Shown: positions 1-11,044, counted from the first letter of the stretch. The stretch: 64,000 nucleotides of DNA from Casuarius casuarius (GCA_003342895.1 PTFA01000038.1:620001-684000); one strand, 5' to 3'. The notes: generated from the sequence alone by a model not told the origin. Made by a program: numbers and translations.

Positions 1-1565
1 ATGTACTGCCTAACTTTGACTTTTTTTTCTTTCTGTTGCCTTCTTTTCTCAAATTTATTGCCAAGTACCCAGCGCAGTGAGTGGCACAAGGCTATGAAGG
101 TCTTCTGCTAACGTTGCACCCCAGCGTGGTCAGCCAGATGCTGGAGCTTAAACAGAGAAAGCATCCTGCTGCCCTCAGCAAGACGCTTCACAGGGTTTAG
201 TGTTAGTCTGCTGCAGAATACTGAGCAGCGAGCATGTAATGGTGCCATTATACATCTGTATACATCAGGCAGCCTTTGGGGCTCTGAAAGTTATTTTTTA
301 TGTCATTACAAATTTGTGAATTCTTCCAGCTAAGAGGAAAGAGAAAAAGAGGACAAATAATTGTAAAGCCAGCAAAATAATTTCTGAAGTTTCAAAATCT
401 TTTTACTTTAAAAATGAATGCAAGCATCAAATTTTTCAGGTTTGGAGGAGTTTTTCTTGGTTAATCTTTGCATTAGAAGGAGTCAAACCTATCCTAAAAC
501 AAAATGCTTCATTCTGAGGTGAAAGTAAAAGATATTAAAAAGAGTTTCTTAGGCTTTTTGTTTGTTTTCCAGAGAAAGAAGTAGAAAAAATGTTTTTTTA
601 AAGTTTACCTGGAATAAACTCTTGGTTTGGACAGTAGATCAGACACGACCACATATTCATACCGGTCTACTTGAAAAAAAGGACTCTTGAGATTTCCTAA
701 GTGCTGAATTAAAATGGATGAATGAATAAGGTTGACAAGTGCTTTGAATGGAAATACTAATGTGCATGTTCCTGAGAGTGTAACAGCAAGAGAAAGGACA
801 GTGGATAGGACCAAGAATGCTGCGTTCCCATGGTTGTCTGTGACCAGAGGAGAGGTCAGAACTGAAAGAGGCAGTAACACAAGCGCTCTCTCCCCCTCCC
901 TCAAAAAAACCCTTTTAAATTGGCAAAAGTGTTGTAACTTTTAAGCAAAATGAAGCAGAGACAGGGACAGAGAGGATAGATGACCCTCTGGAAGCCACAT
1001 GATAACTCGATGCCAGAGTTCAGAGCCGAATCCAGGAGTCCTGATGCCTAGCTCTGTTTAACACTTTCCACAGCAAAGGCCCAGTTCCTGCTCTTCATTC
1101 TAGCTGGGTCAGTTCCAGAACTTCCTCCAAAAAAGACAGCTCTGAATATGCTTTTTCTCCAGCTTTGGCACTGTGTCCAACTCTATTTCAAGCCTTGACC
1201 AGCAAGTTACAGTGTGGTGGTTTGAAAAAAAAGTAGAAGCATCGTGAAGAGAATGCTAAAAATGAAAACCGCATCAGGAATTGAAATGAGGAAGGGGAAG
1301 TGAGAGCAGCCTCCCCACTAACTAAATCTCTGTGAAGCTGAATAAAGACAAGAATAAATAAACGCTGGCTGGAAACACAGGTAGCAACTCGTTCCTTGGC
1401 AGCAAAGCACCCAGCTCTACATATCAGCCTACTCTCCCGAGAAAAGCCAGGAGCCAAGAACATGGCCATGTAGCCTCCAACCCTCCAGACACCCACCCAC
1501 ATCAGTACACCCCATGTGGGAAGAAGAAGGAGAGCACATGAAGGACACCCCACTACCAAAGCCAG
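1..1565. other. Non-coding stretch, no gene recognised
   Basis: AT-leaning unique-looking sequence. Both strands were inspected; open frames here are short and lack family motifs or flanking splice signals. No repeat family was recognised. Confidence 0.5.
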
Positions 1566-1800
1566 TTGGGCAGGTGTGAAAGAGAGGAGAAAAACCTGAG
1601 TGTGGTGAGAAGCTACCTTCTATTCATCCCTGAAGACACCCAAGCATACCAGTGTGGTACATGTGGGAATTTCTTCTTGAAGAACAGCCTCATGACCCGC
1701 CAAGGAAGGTCCGGAGGCATCCACAGGAGTGGAAGGAGACACAACTGGAGGACTCACAGCCCACCAGCAGCCTCAGTGCCAAGAGAGACACAATAGGACC
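1566..1800 (+). pseudogene. Decayed C2H2 zinc-finger relic
   Basis: One frame reads GEKPECGEK at 1586-1612, like the TGEKPYECGECGK linker plus finger start. A second frame then reads YQCGTCGNFF at 1648-1677 followed by KNSLMTR, which matches the start of a C2H2 finger (Y-x-C-x2-C-G-x-x-F then L-x-x-H). The first zinc-binding His position is Arg (CGC in place of CAC). The words GIHRSGRR and HNWRTH downstream resemble decayed RIHTGEKP and H-x3-H ends. Frame changes and stop codons between these pieces mean it cannot encode a working array. I infer a fossil exon related to the zinc-finger gene 7 kb downstream. Chance similarity is possible because each piece is short. Confidence 0.4.
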
Positions 1801-4800
1801 GAGGGAGACCAAAGGTATCTCTTGCAAGGAAGATGACAAGCAAGGATGAGGACTCGCTGTCCATGGGTCAGGGAGATCCATGCCAAGGATGGGCCTTATG
1901 AGGCCTTCCTTGTGGTGTACCAGGGGGTGCAGGTCCCTTTGTAAGAGTGGGCTAAAAACTTGCCCTAAATGGTGGCCCAGGCTGCTCATCTCTGCAAAAG
2001 ATTGTTCCTTCTCCTCGCCATGGTCACCGTGTGGGTGGCCAGGGTGAACGCAGGCATATAGGCCGCACAAGGTCCCCACTGGCAGCCACAGTCTCGGAGT
2101 GGTTAAAAAAACAGTGCAATGGTGGGTATTCACCCTGCCTCCCTTCAGATCTTGCACCATGCTTCCAGATTTCCTAAATTCCCCCCCCCCCTCCATCTGC
2201 TGCCAAAAGAGAGAGAAAAAGCTCTTTTAGAGGTGATCCAGAGAATCTCACTAAGGTTTTGACTCTGAATCAGTTTCTGGAGAAGCACATCCCTCTCCAT
2301 GGACCACAGGGGGACCCAAAGGCTCAGCCTTGGCTCTCCAGCTTGGAGCATCATAATCCTTGGGCCTCTTCTAGTCCATGGATGGAGACAAGCACTACCA
2401 TGGGGCACTTCTGAACTAAAAGAGTGCCTGACCCTCCGGACGTGCCTTTCTCTCTGCCTTTTTGGGCAAACCCCAGGTGACCAGGCAGACTGAGTAACCC
2501 CTTGCCATGTAGAGCAGGGACCAGGCTGGCCATCTAGACCTGCACAGTATTGAGCACAGAGAGCAGCAATTTGTACTGATCAAGAGTAACAAAAAAATCC
2601 TACCCTTGTCCAGGATCCAGCAGAATCAGTCAGGCTTATCTGCATTTCTACTGTTGTATTTCGTTTTTCTTGCACTTGTAATAAAGAATAAGAGCATCTT
2701 GATCTGTACCTTTTATCCAGTGACAAAGCTGACTGGAAGAAAGCTCTTCCCAGATCAAAGCCAGCTGCAATGTCCCCAGCCCTTGTGTCCCCCCCAGCAA
2801 TGTAGCCATGTCCTTGCCAAATAGTTATGTGGTAGGTAGCCCTTAACTCTTCCTTTGCTCTTCCATCCTATCCCATCCTAGGACATCTTCACCTGGTCCA
2901 GACCATCTGTAACATTTGCTTGGTAAAAAGCACGAGAAATCTGACTGTATCCAGAAAAAAGCTCTTTGAAAATCCTGGGTTTTTCTTGGATCTAATTCAA
3001 GCCAATAGTCTGGGGGCCCAGAAGACTATGAAAAGCTCTGATCTACCCCTGGTTATTTAGACTTGATTAAGCAAAAAAAATCTGTGCTCTGATACAAGGA
3101 TCAGTTTACACCCACCACTAACTCAAACATCTGTCCCTGTTTTGGCTGTCAGTGGCTTGTACATCTGGGCCCACAGAAAAGCCGCACAAAGGCAGGCAAA
3201 GCTGCTGTTCTCATAAAAGCATCTTGCTCTGGTGTGGGTTATTACTGCTTTTCTCTGCCTCTGCACCTCGCCATGCCAGCAAGCAAAAATGGTCTGGTGT
3301 CGTATACAGCAAAAGAAATGAGAGCGTATCTTAAGAGTCTGAGGTGGGAGAGAGGGAAAAGAACATTCAGATGGAAAAGCTCTTAAAGGATTTTTTTTTA
3401 GGGTGCTTTCCACCAAGTCATCCAGCTAAATGACTCATCCTGCTACCGCAGTCTCTTGGTCCCATTCAAGGGAGCGCGTGCACAGACCGTGGCAGGAGTT
3501 GGCACGGAGCAGAACCCCACCTCTCCAAGGCACCTAGCTGCTGAACTAGTACAACAGCAGCATGAAGCCTCATCTGCTCACACAGGGAGAGATGATGTCT
3601 CCAAACTTTGTCCTTGCCAGGAATACTTGCCAGCCAAGTGACTGGATGTCACACTCCTGAGGACCAGAGAGGTGATCAGCTGGCCAAGGCATTAGGTCAC
3701 AGACATCAGAGATTTTTGGTTCTCCTTTGTCCGAGGCTTCCCTTTTGACTAGCCAAGTGGTTTAATTGGCCCATTTCATCTTACTTCCTTAACTAAAAAA
3801 AAAAAGAGAACATAAAATCAATTACTTTGCCCTGTTTTTGTCTATCTTTTCTGTTTTGTAACTGGAAGAATAGAAATGAAGAGAATGTGTTATTCATACT
3901 CATGGTCACTCACAAAGTCAGCTGTGAGCCAGGCATATGATGTAGGGTGATGAAGAGGCTCCAATTTCCTACCTAAAGAGTCGAGAAAAACTAGAGCTGT
4001 TTTTTCCACATTTTCAAGAATGGGACAATGATAACTTTTTCTTTCTGAGGATATTAAGTCACTGTAAAGGCCAGAAATAAGAAAGTTATGGCATTTTAGG
4101 CTAATTTTAGAGATGGGGAAACTGAGGAAAAACTTTGGATCACATAAAATCCCACATGCAATCTGCATCAGACGCACACCCTCATCCTTCCCTTCTGCTC
4201 CCCCATGTCATGTTTTGAAACAGTTGTGGACTCATTTCATCCGAATAATGTCCGAAGATGTCAGTTTAGTTTCTAAGTCACCTCTGAGAGCACATACTCA
4301 AAATCAGAAACCACCAAGAGCACAAAACATGCAACCACCAACACATGATGAACTCCTTTTTTACAGTAATTTTCCATTAAAAAAACATATTTTTTAAAAA
4401 AGAAGTCTAATTCTGGAAGTGCATCCCCCAAAACACTCTAACTCTACTACCTGAGGTGCTTTCTGAAAGGCGCTAGTGACAAACAGCCAAGCCACTTGGC
4501 TGTGTCCATATGAGTAAATCAAACAAAGCGAGGACAGTTCTCTGGCCCTGAGGGCACTGGCCTGGCTTGCATCCATTGCCCCAGATTAGCAATGCCCAGC
4601 AGCCACCAAACGCTCTGGGACCTGCTGCACAACCCGGACTGGCAGGGGCAAACATTCACTGTGGGCCTCTGCAGGCATCAGCGCTTGTGGTCGTACCTAG
4701 GACCCAATCTAATCAGCCTGCTGGCTGCTACAAAACGTCCAACAACAAGCAGTCCAGACCTCCCAGGAGTTGGACACTCAGTAAAATTCACAGCTACTTT

Positions 4801-5204
4801 GAGGAAACGATTTCCTTGGGCTAACTGGCTAGAGACCCCTTCACCCCCCCACCAAACACCCCCTTTCAAGTCATCTCACTTCACTTCCCGTTTACAAGTG
4901 CTTTGAGATCCACACACAAAAAGGGCCCTAGAAGAAGTGGGTATGATCGTTTTCCCTGCTCACACAACTCTGATGGGGCTGGCACAAGCAGAGAGTGAAA
5001 GGACACGCGCTGAGGGCTCAGAGCTACCCTTTTAGTGGGGACTTCTCATGCAAAGCAGTGCAGTTCAGCCACCTAAAAATAGCAACAAAAAAAGAGAACT
5101 AATGTAAATCAAAAGCTATTTCCAGCCCGCTGTAGTGTGAGCACCACATTTCCCTAAAACGACACGCTGCCACCAGAATAAGGCAATATCTCCGAAGTGA
5201 AAGG
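1801..5204. other. Non-coding stretch, no gene recognised
   Basis: No exon, RNA gene or repeat family was recognised. A C11 run lies at 2181-2191. Open frames up to about 168 codons (1690-2196, minus) carry no recognisable motif and look like chance. Confidence 0.45.
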
Positions 5205-5226
5205 GTGAGCAGCATCCCTACACAGG

Positions 5227-5240
5227 ACTACAGCTCCCAG
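5227..5240 (+). promoter_or_regulatory. ZNF143/THAP11-type promoter motif
   Basis: The sequence ACTACAGCTCCCAG matches the ACTACAnnTCCCAG core bound by ZNF143 (Staf) and THAP11, which is common at vertebrate housekeeping and zinc-finger gene promoters. It lies in a locally CpG-containing patch (about 5225-5330), 2.9 kb upstream of the 3' splice site of the zinc-finger terminal exon and on the same strand. A possible 5' splice donor (GAG then GTACCC) follows at about 5297. The promoter role is inferred. Confidence 0.4.
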
Positions 5241-5330
5241 GAGCCTGCAGCCCAGGCAGCCTGCACCAGGACCGGGAGCTGGGCAGCCAAGCAGAGGTAC
5301 CCGCAGGGATGTAACGTTGGCGGGGATCCC

Positions 5331-8160
5331 TGCACCGATGCCTGGGAGGTTTGGGGGCTGCTATTTGCCACTCCTAAACCCCTTCCCTCCTTGATCCAGG
5401 TTCTCTTTCTCTGTCTCTCCTCCCCCGGTAGTTTTTACATCACTGACACAGACTTCCTGTGAGTCAGCACCAAGCGGACATTAGAGAAGTAAGTGGAAGA
5501 AGAAGATGAGCTCAAAGTGGGTAGAAACAAGAAAATTTGGCCAATGACACTTGGACAGTTTCAGAGCTGCAATTGCTGAGGGAGATGGGAGACAGGTCAG
5601 TACATGACTGAGCTGGGATGTCCGGGGCCAGCATGGGGAGGCTCAGGGCTGAACTCCTCCATGGCATTTGCATGTATCCTGCAGGAAATGGCTGGAAGTT
5701 TGGGTCCCTGTTGTGAAACCAGGAGTGTTTGCAAAAGTTGGCTTTGGGGGAGCAACCTTTCCTGGCTGGATAAATCTCCTTGCTTGTCTTTCTCAGGCTG
5801 AATCCTGCCTGATAGATTTTGCTTGCTCCCCTGGCTGGAGATGACCTGTGAAGTTAGAGGTAGAGCTGACCCTGCTTGGCGCAGGAGCACGAAGCACTGG
5901 CACTAAATTAGGCTTTGTTAAATGCAGGGAATAGGAACAGCAGTGCAAGCACAGAAAGGGGTGTTCTTCCTTGAAAAACTGCCCTAAAAACAATGCTTTT
6001 GGGACATCTGTCCTGCTCGGCAAGTGTCTGCAGGAGTGATGGAGGCACAGGCAGGAATGAGTTAATTACTCTAGCCTCTGCCTTGCAAGGAGGAGCGAGC
6101 GCATGCATGTGCGTGTGTGTTTGCTTGCGCATGTGTGTGGGGGTTATTCCTGATGCAAGGCAGCGAGCAACAGCTGGGGTGCTGAGAAGGGGTGCTCACA
6201 CCAGGGTGTTTCACAAATGACATTCAGGCTGCTTGGCTGAAATGCAGCCACCTCTGGGGTGGAAAGGAAAAACAGTCAAGCGCACAAAATGGCTGGGAGA
6301 GAAGTTTGCCTGAGGCCATCTCTGGGCTCGGAAAAGTATCCTGGGATTCCTGGTCTTCACAGAAAGTAAAGCAGCTTCCATTCCTCAGCCTAATTGAAGG
6401 TCCCTGAGGGAACAACGCACTCTGCATCCATTATTTCTCCTGGTGCGTGAGCCAGGCAGTGCCGGGAGGGCAGTGCTGGGCTGCCTGGCAGGTTGCTAGA
6501 GGTGTTGCAAAAGCCCTGGCAGCCAGGCAGGGTAGCCGGATCAGGGCCTTCTTTGCCCAGCTGAGGGACAGAGCAGGCACTTCTCAGGACCTCTTGTCAC
6601 TTCAGGGTACTCAGGAGTCAAGGAGCAGAGGGAGGCCAGGATTTTGAGACAGGCTGGCCCAGGCCACCAGCAGGGACCCCTTCTCACGAGCTGTCCCCAC
6701 TTACGATGTGGGGTCGTAAGTGCTGGGATCCCCATGTTCCCTTCTTTGGTTCACCTAAGAGGAAAATCTATGGCAAATGGGGCTGTTCTCTCGCTCAGGT
6801 GTCGGTGCCCTGGGCTTTTCACAAGGGTGGGTGACTAATGCTGGCGGCGTTGTTCTTGTGTCCTTTGTGGGTCAGGCACAAAAGCTCACAAATTCAACCC
6901 TGCACTAGGGCAAAGCTGGACTTTTGGCAAGCCATGACAGGGCGAGGGGAAGGGGGAGAAAGAGTTGGCTCCTTGCTGTCCTCCCAGATGCTGATGGGAG
7001 GTCTCTGTCCCTCCAGACATCCTCCCAGCTTCCAGCCCCAGCAACCTTGCACACGCTCTGGGGTCTGCCCCAGTGTTGCACCGGGTTTCATTTCTCCCTC
7101 CATCTGATCTGGCTGCAGCTGTGACCCAGATGTTGCTGTCCCCTTGCTGAGGCAGATGTGACACCCCTGAGTGGTTTATTTCCCCTTTGCCTCTGTGCAA
7201 AGGGCAGAGGACAAGACCCCTCTGCAGAGTGATTGAGAGGGGCCAGGAGAGGAGCTCAAAAGCAAGGTGGCAACACAGCGCAGAGACCCGGGTGGAGTCC
7301 AACCTGTTTGGACAGGGCAAAAAAATCTCTCAAGAAATGCATAGGCACCCACCAAGGGATGTAAACCCCGAGAGAAAGGCACAGCCAGACGAGCCTCAGA
7401 TCATGCTTGGACAGTTTGGTTTCACAGCTGTGAGATTTCATTGCTGCCTGAGGGCTGTGGAGCCTGACATGATGGGTCCCAGAGACAAGCAGCTGTTTGC
7501 TTCTCCCAAAGTTCCCCTTGTGGAGCTGGGGAAGCCTCCTCTCTGCCTGCACACTGAAGCAGACATAGCTGATCATAGCAGCTGGTCTCAGCGAGGGATG
7601 TGTCTGGCTCCATCTCAGCCCGGGGCTGCCGGTGTCGTCCTGGCTCAGTGCTGGGCTTTGCACACCTCCGGGGACATGCCGGTGTATCCTGGGCACAGGC
7701 TGTTAGGCAGCAATGCAGCACTGCCTCTCACCCACTCCGGAGATGGGTCTGGAGGTGCCCCTCGCAGAGCTATGCTTACCTCTAGGAATGCTGGCGATCA
7801 TGTGTCCTCAGCCTTCACCACCCCTTTGCAGAAAATGAGCGGTGCTAAAGCGGTGTCATGTCCTGTTCAGAGATCAGCGCTGCAGGAACAGCCGCCAAAA
7901 CAGCAATTTCTTGTAATGAGGACTTGGAGATGTCAAGAAACTCCAGCCTGTGCCAGGCAATTCCAGCAAACTCCTTCTGTCCCTTAATAGATTTTACAGT
8001 CTCATGGCCTTTAGTTTTACTGTAATTAACCAAGTTTTGCTAGGCTTTTATTTATAATTTTATTTATAATTTTCTTCTTTGCATGACACCTTACCACATG
8101 TGTGGCTTGATTTTTCTTTTCCTGTTGGCCTTGACAACATCCTCTGCCTTGCTCTCTTTT
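5331..8160 (+). other. Probable intron or 5' region of the zinc-finger gene
   Basis: If transcription starts near 5.2 kb, this is the intron leading to the 3' splice site at 8161-8163. I looked for KRAB, SCAN and BTB coding exons and recognised none. A short GT-rich patch is at about 6107-6150. A 266-codon open frame at 7187-7987 lacks any recognisable domain. Confidence 0.35.
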
Positions 8161-8163
8161 CAG

Positions 8164-8360
8164 GTTCAGACCTCATGAAAAGAAACACGGACGTTCATCT
8201 GAAGGAGAGTAATGAAAACTAGCACTGGTGCTTCCCCACAGTCACCAGCTCCAAGGAGCCCCGGCAGGCAGGGAAAGCTGGAGGCAATGGCCAGAAATAC
8301 CCTCAGTGAGTGGTTTTCTAACGAACACCACCTGGGCCACAGCCTCTGAGGACTGGCACG
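8164..8360 (+). other. 5' untranslated part of zinc-finger terminal exon
   Basis: A pyrimidine-rich tract ending in TTTTCAG (8155-8163) is a strong 3' splice site, so the exon is inferred to start at 8164. Two short upstream open frames precede the main start: 8175-8222 (15 codons plus stop) and 8287-8349 (20 codons plus stop). Both terminate before 8361. An in-frame TAA at 8319-8321 shows that the finger frame is not continued from an upstream exon through this splice site. The uORFs could lower translation; that is inference. Confidence 0.5.
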
Positions 8361-10865
8361 ATGGAGCAGCCGGCCACGATGACTCTGGAGCTCTTGGAGG
8401 TAGAGGGTCATCTCAGCCAGCCCCAGGAGAAGTTGTATGCTTCTACGATTTGTGGGGGCAGTTTGAACCACAAGGTTATCCGAGCAGCCCACCAGAAGAC
8501 CCACAAGGAGGACATGGAGGCTGAAGGGTGTGAGAAGGAGAGAAACACTGACCCAGTCAGGGAGCTGCAGGACCTAGAGGCCATGGGAGCCCGAGAGGAG
8601 GTCAATGGGGAAGGCCTGGGAGATCAGAGTGCACAGAGGGATCCTGAGAGGAAGGAGAAGCCCCACGCCTGCACTGAGTGCAAAAAGAGCTTCAGGATGA
8701 AAGTGGACCTTTCCAAGCACCTCCGTACTCATACGGGCGAGAGGCCGTTCCCTTGCACCGAATGCAGCAAGAGGTTCATCACCAAATCGCAGCTCAAGGA
8801 GCACCAGAGGATCCACACCGGGGAGCGACCGTACAAGTGTCTGGACTGTGGGAAGAGCTTCACCCAGAAGTCGCAGCTCATCGTGCACCGCCGGATCCAC
8901 ACGGGCGAGAAGCCCTACCAGTGCGGCAGCTGCCAGAAGAGCTTTGTGGACAAGTCGCAGCTGGTGGCCCACCACCGCATCCACACAGGTGACCGCCCCT
9001 TCAAGTGTGGGGTGTGCAGCCGCGGCTTCCGGCAGAAGATCACCCTCATCAAGCACCAGCGGGTCCACAGTGCCGAGGGAGGCCGGCGGGAAGCCACCAG
9101 GGTCATCGTGGCTGAAACCACACCAGCAGGGGAGAAGATCTTCCGCTGCGGCGCCTGCGGGAAGGAGTTCAAGAAGAAGTCGGTGCTGGTGACCCACCAG
9201 AGGATCCACACCGGGGAGGAGCCCTACGCCTGCGCCACGTGCGGAAGACGCTTTCGCCAGAAGATCCACCTCGCCCGCCACCAGCGGACCCACGAGCGGC
9301 CCGCGGCCCACGTCTGTGGGGCCTGCGGGGACCGCTTCGGCAGCAAGGGGGACATGCTGCGGCATCGCCAGAGCCGTCATCCCCGCCAGGCCCCCCACAC
9401 CTGCGCCGCTTGCGGGAAGCGCTTCAGCCAGAAGGTCGGGCTCACGGCCCACCGGCGCGTCCACGAGCGGGGACCAGGAGCTGCCGGCGGGGGCGGCAAG
9501 CCCCTCGCGGCAACCCACGCCTGCGGGCAGTGCGGCAAGACCTTCGCCAAGAAAGGCAACCTGGACAACCACCAGCGGGCCCACGCGGAGGGCCGGGGCC
9601 ACCGCTGCGGGTCCTGCGGCAAGGGCTTTGCCCGGCGGGGGGAGCTGGTGAAGCACCAGCGCACCCACACCGGGGAGAAGCCCTATGGGTGCGGGCAGTG
9701 CGGCAAGGGCTTCGCCCAGCACGCCCAGCTGGTCGCCCACCAGCGCGTCCACACCGGCGAGCGGCCCTACCCCTGCGGCGACTGCGGCAAGCGCTTCGGC
9801 GACAGGTCCCGCCTTGCCGTCCACCGCCGCACCCACACCGGCGAGCGCCCCTTCCCCTGCGCCGCCTGCGGAAAGGGTTTCCGCCAGAAGGTCGCCCTGG
9901 TCAAGCACCGCCGCGTCCACGAGCGGGGCCGGGAAGAGGCCGGTGGCGAGGGTGAGGGGCGGCAGAGCCCGGCCAGACCCCGACGGCGGCTCCCCGGCAG
10001 CGAGCGGCCCTTCGCCTGCGACGAGTGCGGGAAGGGCTTTGCCCAGAAGGCCCAGCTGGCCGTCCACCGCCGCATCCACACCGGCGAGCGCCCCTTCCCC
10101 TGCGCCGACTGCCCCAAGGCCTTCAGCGACAAGTCCCGCCTGGTCGTCCACCGCCGCACCCACACCGGCGAGCGCCCCTTCCCCTGCGCCGCCTGCGGCC
10201 GGGCCTTCACCCAGAAGGTGGCCCTCGCCACCCACCAGCGGGTCCACGCGCGGGAGCACCGGCCCCCGCCAGCACCTGGACCCCCGGGTGAGGAGTGGCC
10301 CTTCCCCTGTGCCGTCTGCGGGAGAGGTTTCCGCAAGGAGATCGCTCTCATCACCCACCAGCGGGTCCACACCAAGTATGAGCCCAACCGCTGTGGCAAG
10401 TGCGGCCAGGTCTTCCCCGACCGGGCCCAGCTCCGGCTCCACCAGCCCTCTCATGCTGAGGACCGACCCTTCAAGTGCCCCACGTGCGGGAAGGACTTCA
10501 AGAGGAAGGAGATCCTGGTCACCCACCAGCGGGTCCACACAGGAGAGGCACCCTTCCAGTGCCCCCAGTGCGGAAAAAGCTTCTCGCAGAAGGCCAACCT
10601 CATGAAGCACCAGCTCACCCACACCCGCAGGGGCCCGTTCATCTGCTCTGACTGTGGGCAAAGCTACACCACCATCGGCCACTTCAAGAGGCACCAGAGG
10701 AACCACCTCAAGAAGCAAAACCCACCTTGTGAGGGAGAAGAGCCCCCTGAGGACCTGACAACTGGCCACACGGCACCAGAGCCTGTGGGTGGCCACAGTG
10801 GCCCTGTCATTGTGGTGAAGACGGAGGTTGATGCTGATGACTACGATGTCCTGCAGGTACCCTGA
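8361..10865 (+). CDS. C2H2 zinc-finger protein, 22 fingers
   Basis: Encodes an 834-residue protein, probably a nuclear sequence-specific DNA-binding regulator. I chose the ATG at 8361 because it has A at -3 and G at +4 and follows an in-frame stop at 8319. Residues 1-103 are acidic and contain one decayed finger (26-48). Twenty-two intact C-x2-C-x12-H-x3-4-H fingers run from Cys104 to about residue 782, most joined by TGERP or TGEKP linkers. Longer linkers after fingers 5, 9, 14 and 17 split the array into blocks. The tail (783-834) is acidic and ends with VKTE, a SUMO-acceptor-type motif at Lys820. No KRAB, SCAN or BTB domain is visible. Finger blocks 3-5, 12-14 and 15-17 resemble each other. 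The middle of the exon is far more GC-rich than its ends. I do not recognise a specific orthologue, so no symbol is given. Confidence 0.93.
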   Translation: MEQPATMTLELLEVEGHLSQPQEKLYASTICGGSLNHKVIRAAHQKTHKEDMEAEGCEKERNTDPVRELQDLEAMGAREEVNGEGLGDQSAQRDPERKEKPHACTECKKSFRMKVDLSKHLRTHTGERPFPCTECSKRFITKSQLKEHQRIHTGERPYKCLDCGKSFTQKSQLIVHRRIHTGEKPYQCGSCQKSFVDKSQLVAHHRIHTGDRPFKCGVCSRGFRQKITLIKHQRVHSAEGGRREATRVIVAETTPAGEKIFRCGACGKEFKKKSVLVTHQRIHTGEEPYACATCGRRFRQKIHLARHQRTHERPAAHVCGACGDRFGSKGDMLRHRQSRHPRQAPHTCAACGKRFSQKVGLTAHRRVHERGPGAAGGGGKPLAATHACGQCGKTFAKKGNLDNHQRAHAEGRGHRCGSCGKGFARRGELVKHQRTHTGEKPYGCGQCGKGFAQHAQLVAHQRVHTGERPYPCGDCGKRFGDRSRLAVHRRTHTGERPFPCAACGKGFRQKVALVKHRRVHERGREEAGGEGEGRQSPARPRRRLPGSERPFACDECGKGFAQKAQLAVHRRIHTGERPFPCADCPKAFSDKSRLVVHRRTHTGERPFPCAACGRAFTQKVALATHQRVHAREHRPPPAPGPPGEEWPFPCAVCGRGFRKEIALITHQRVHTKYEPNRCGKCGQVFPDRAQLRLHQPSHAEDRPFKCPTCGKDFKRKEILVTHQRVHTGEAPFQCPQCGKSFSQKANLMKHQLTHTRRGPFICSDCGQSYTTIGHFKRHQRNHLKKQNPPCEGEEPPEDLTTGHTAPEPVGGHSGPVIVVKTEVDADDYDVLQVP
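8436..8504 (+). other. Ghost zinc finger at N-terminus of the ZNF
   Basis: Residues 26-48 keep C31-x12-H44-x3-H48 with exact C2H2 spacing, but the first Cys position is Ser28 (TCT, one base from TGT) and the core Phe is Leu35. It lies 55 residues before the first intact finger. It should not bind zinc normally. Confidence 0.6.
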
Positions 10866-11038
10866 TGGAGGGAATCCATGTTTGCACCTGCTCCTCTGGG
10901 GACAGGGATGCTGCATCCCCCCTCAGCCCATGTTCCCATGCTCCCCTGGGAGCCGCCAGGACATCTCACAGCATTCGGTGGGGGTCAGGAATGAAAATAC
11001 CTGCTAGGATCTGGACTGCAGCATTTAGAGAAACCCTG

Positions 11039-11044
11039 AATAAA
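11039..11044 (+). terminator. Poly(A) signal of the zinc-finger gene
   Basis: AATAAA sits 174 bases after the TGA stop and is followed within about 30 bases by a GT-rich stretch, as expected for a cleavage and polyadenylation site. The implied 3' UTR is short, about 200 bases. Confidence 0.7.

Noticed and set aside
7187..7987. 266-codon plus-strand open frame upstream of the zinc-finger exon
   Set aside because: No KRAB, SCAN or other domain, no homologue recognised, and no support for an ATG or splice sites that would join it to the finger frame.
8228..8524. Alternative frame overlapping the start of the zinc-finger CDS
   Set aside because: It runs out at 8522-8524 and cannot continue into the finger array; the finger frame with its good start context explains the region.
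8574..10916. 780-codon open frame antisense to the zinc-finger CDS
   Set aside because: It is the shadow of a repetitive GC-rich finger array: its repeated V/L/G/A pattern follows the finger period and it has no independent family features.
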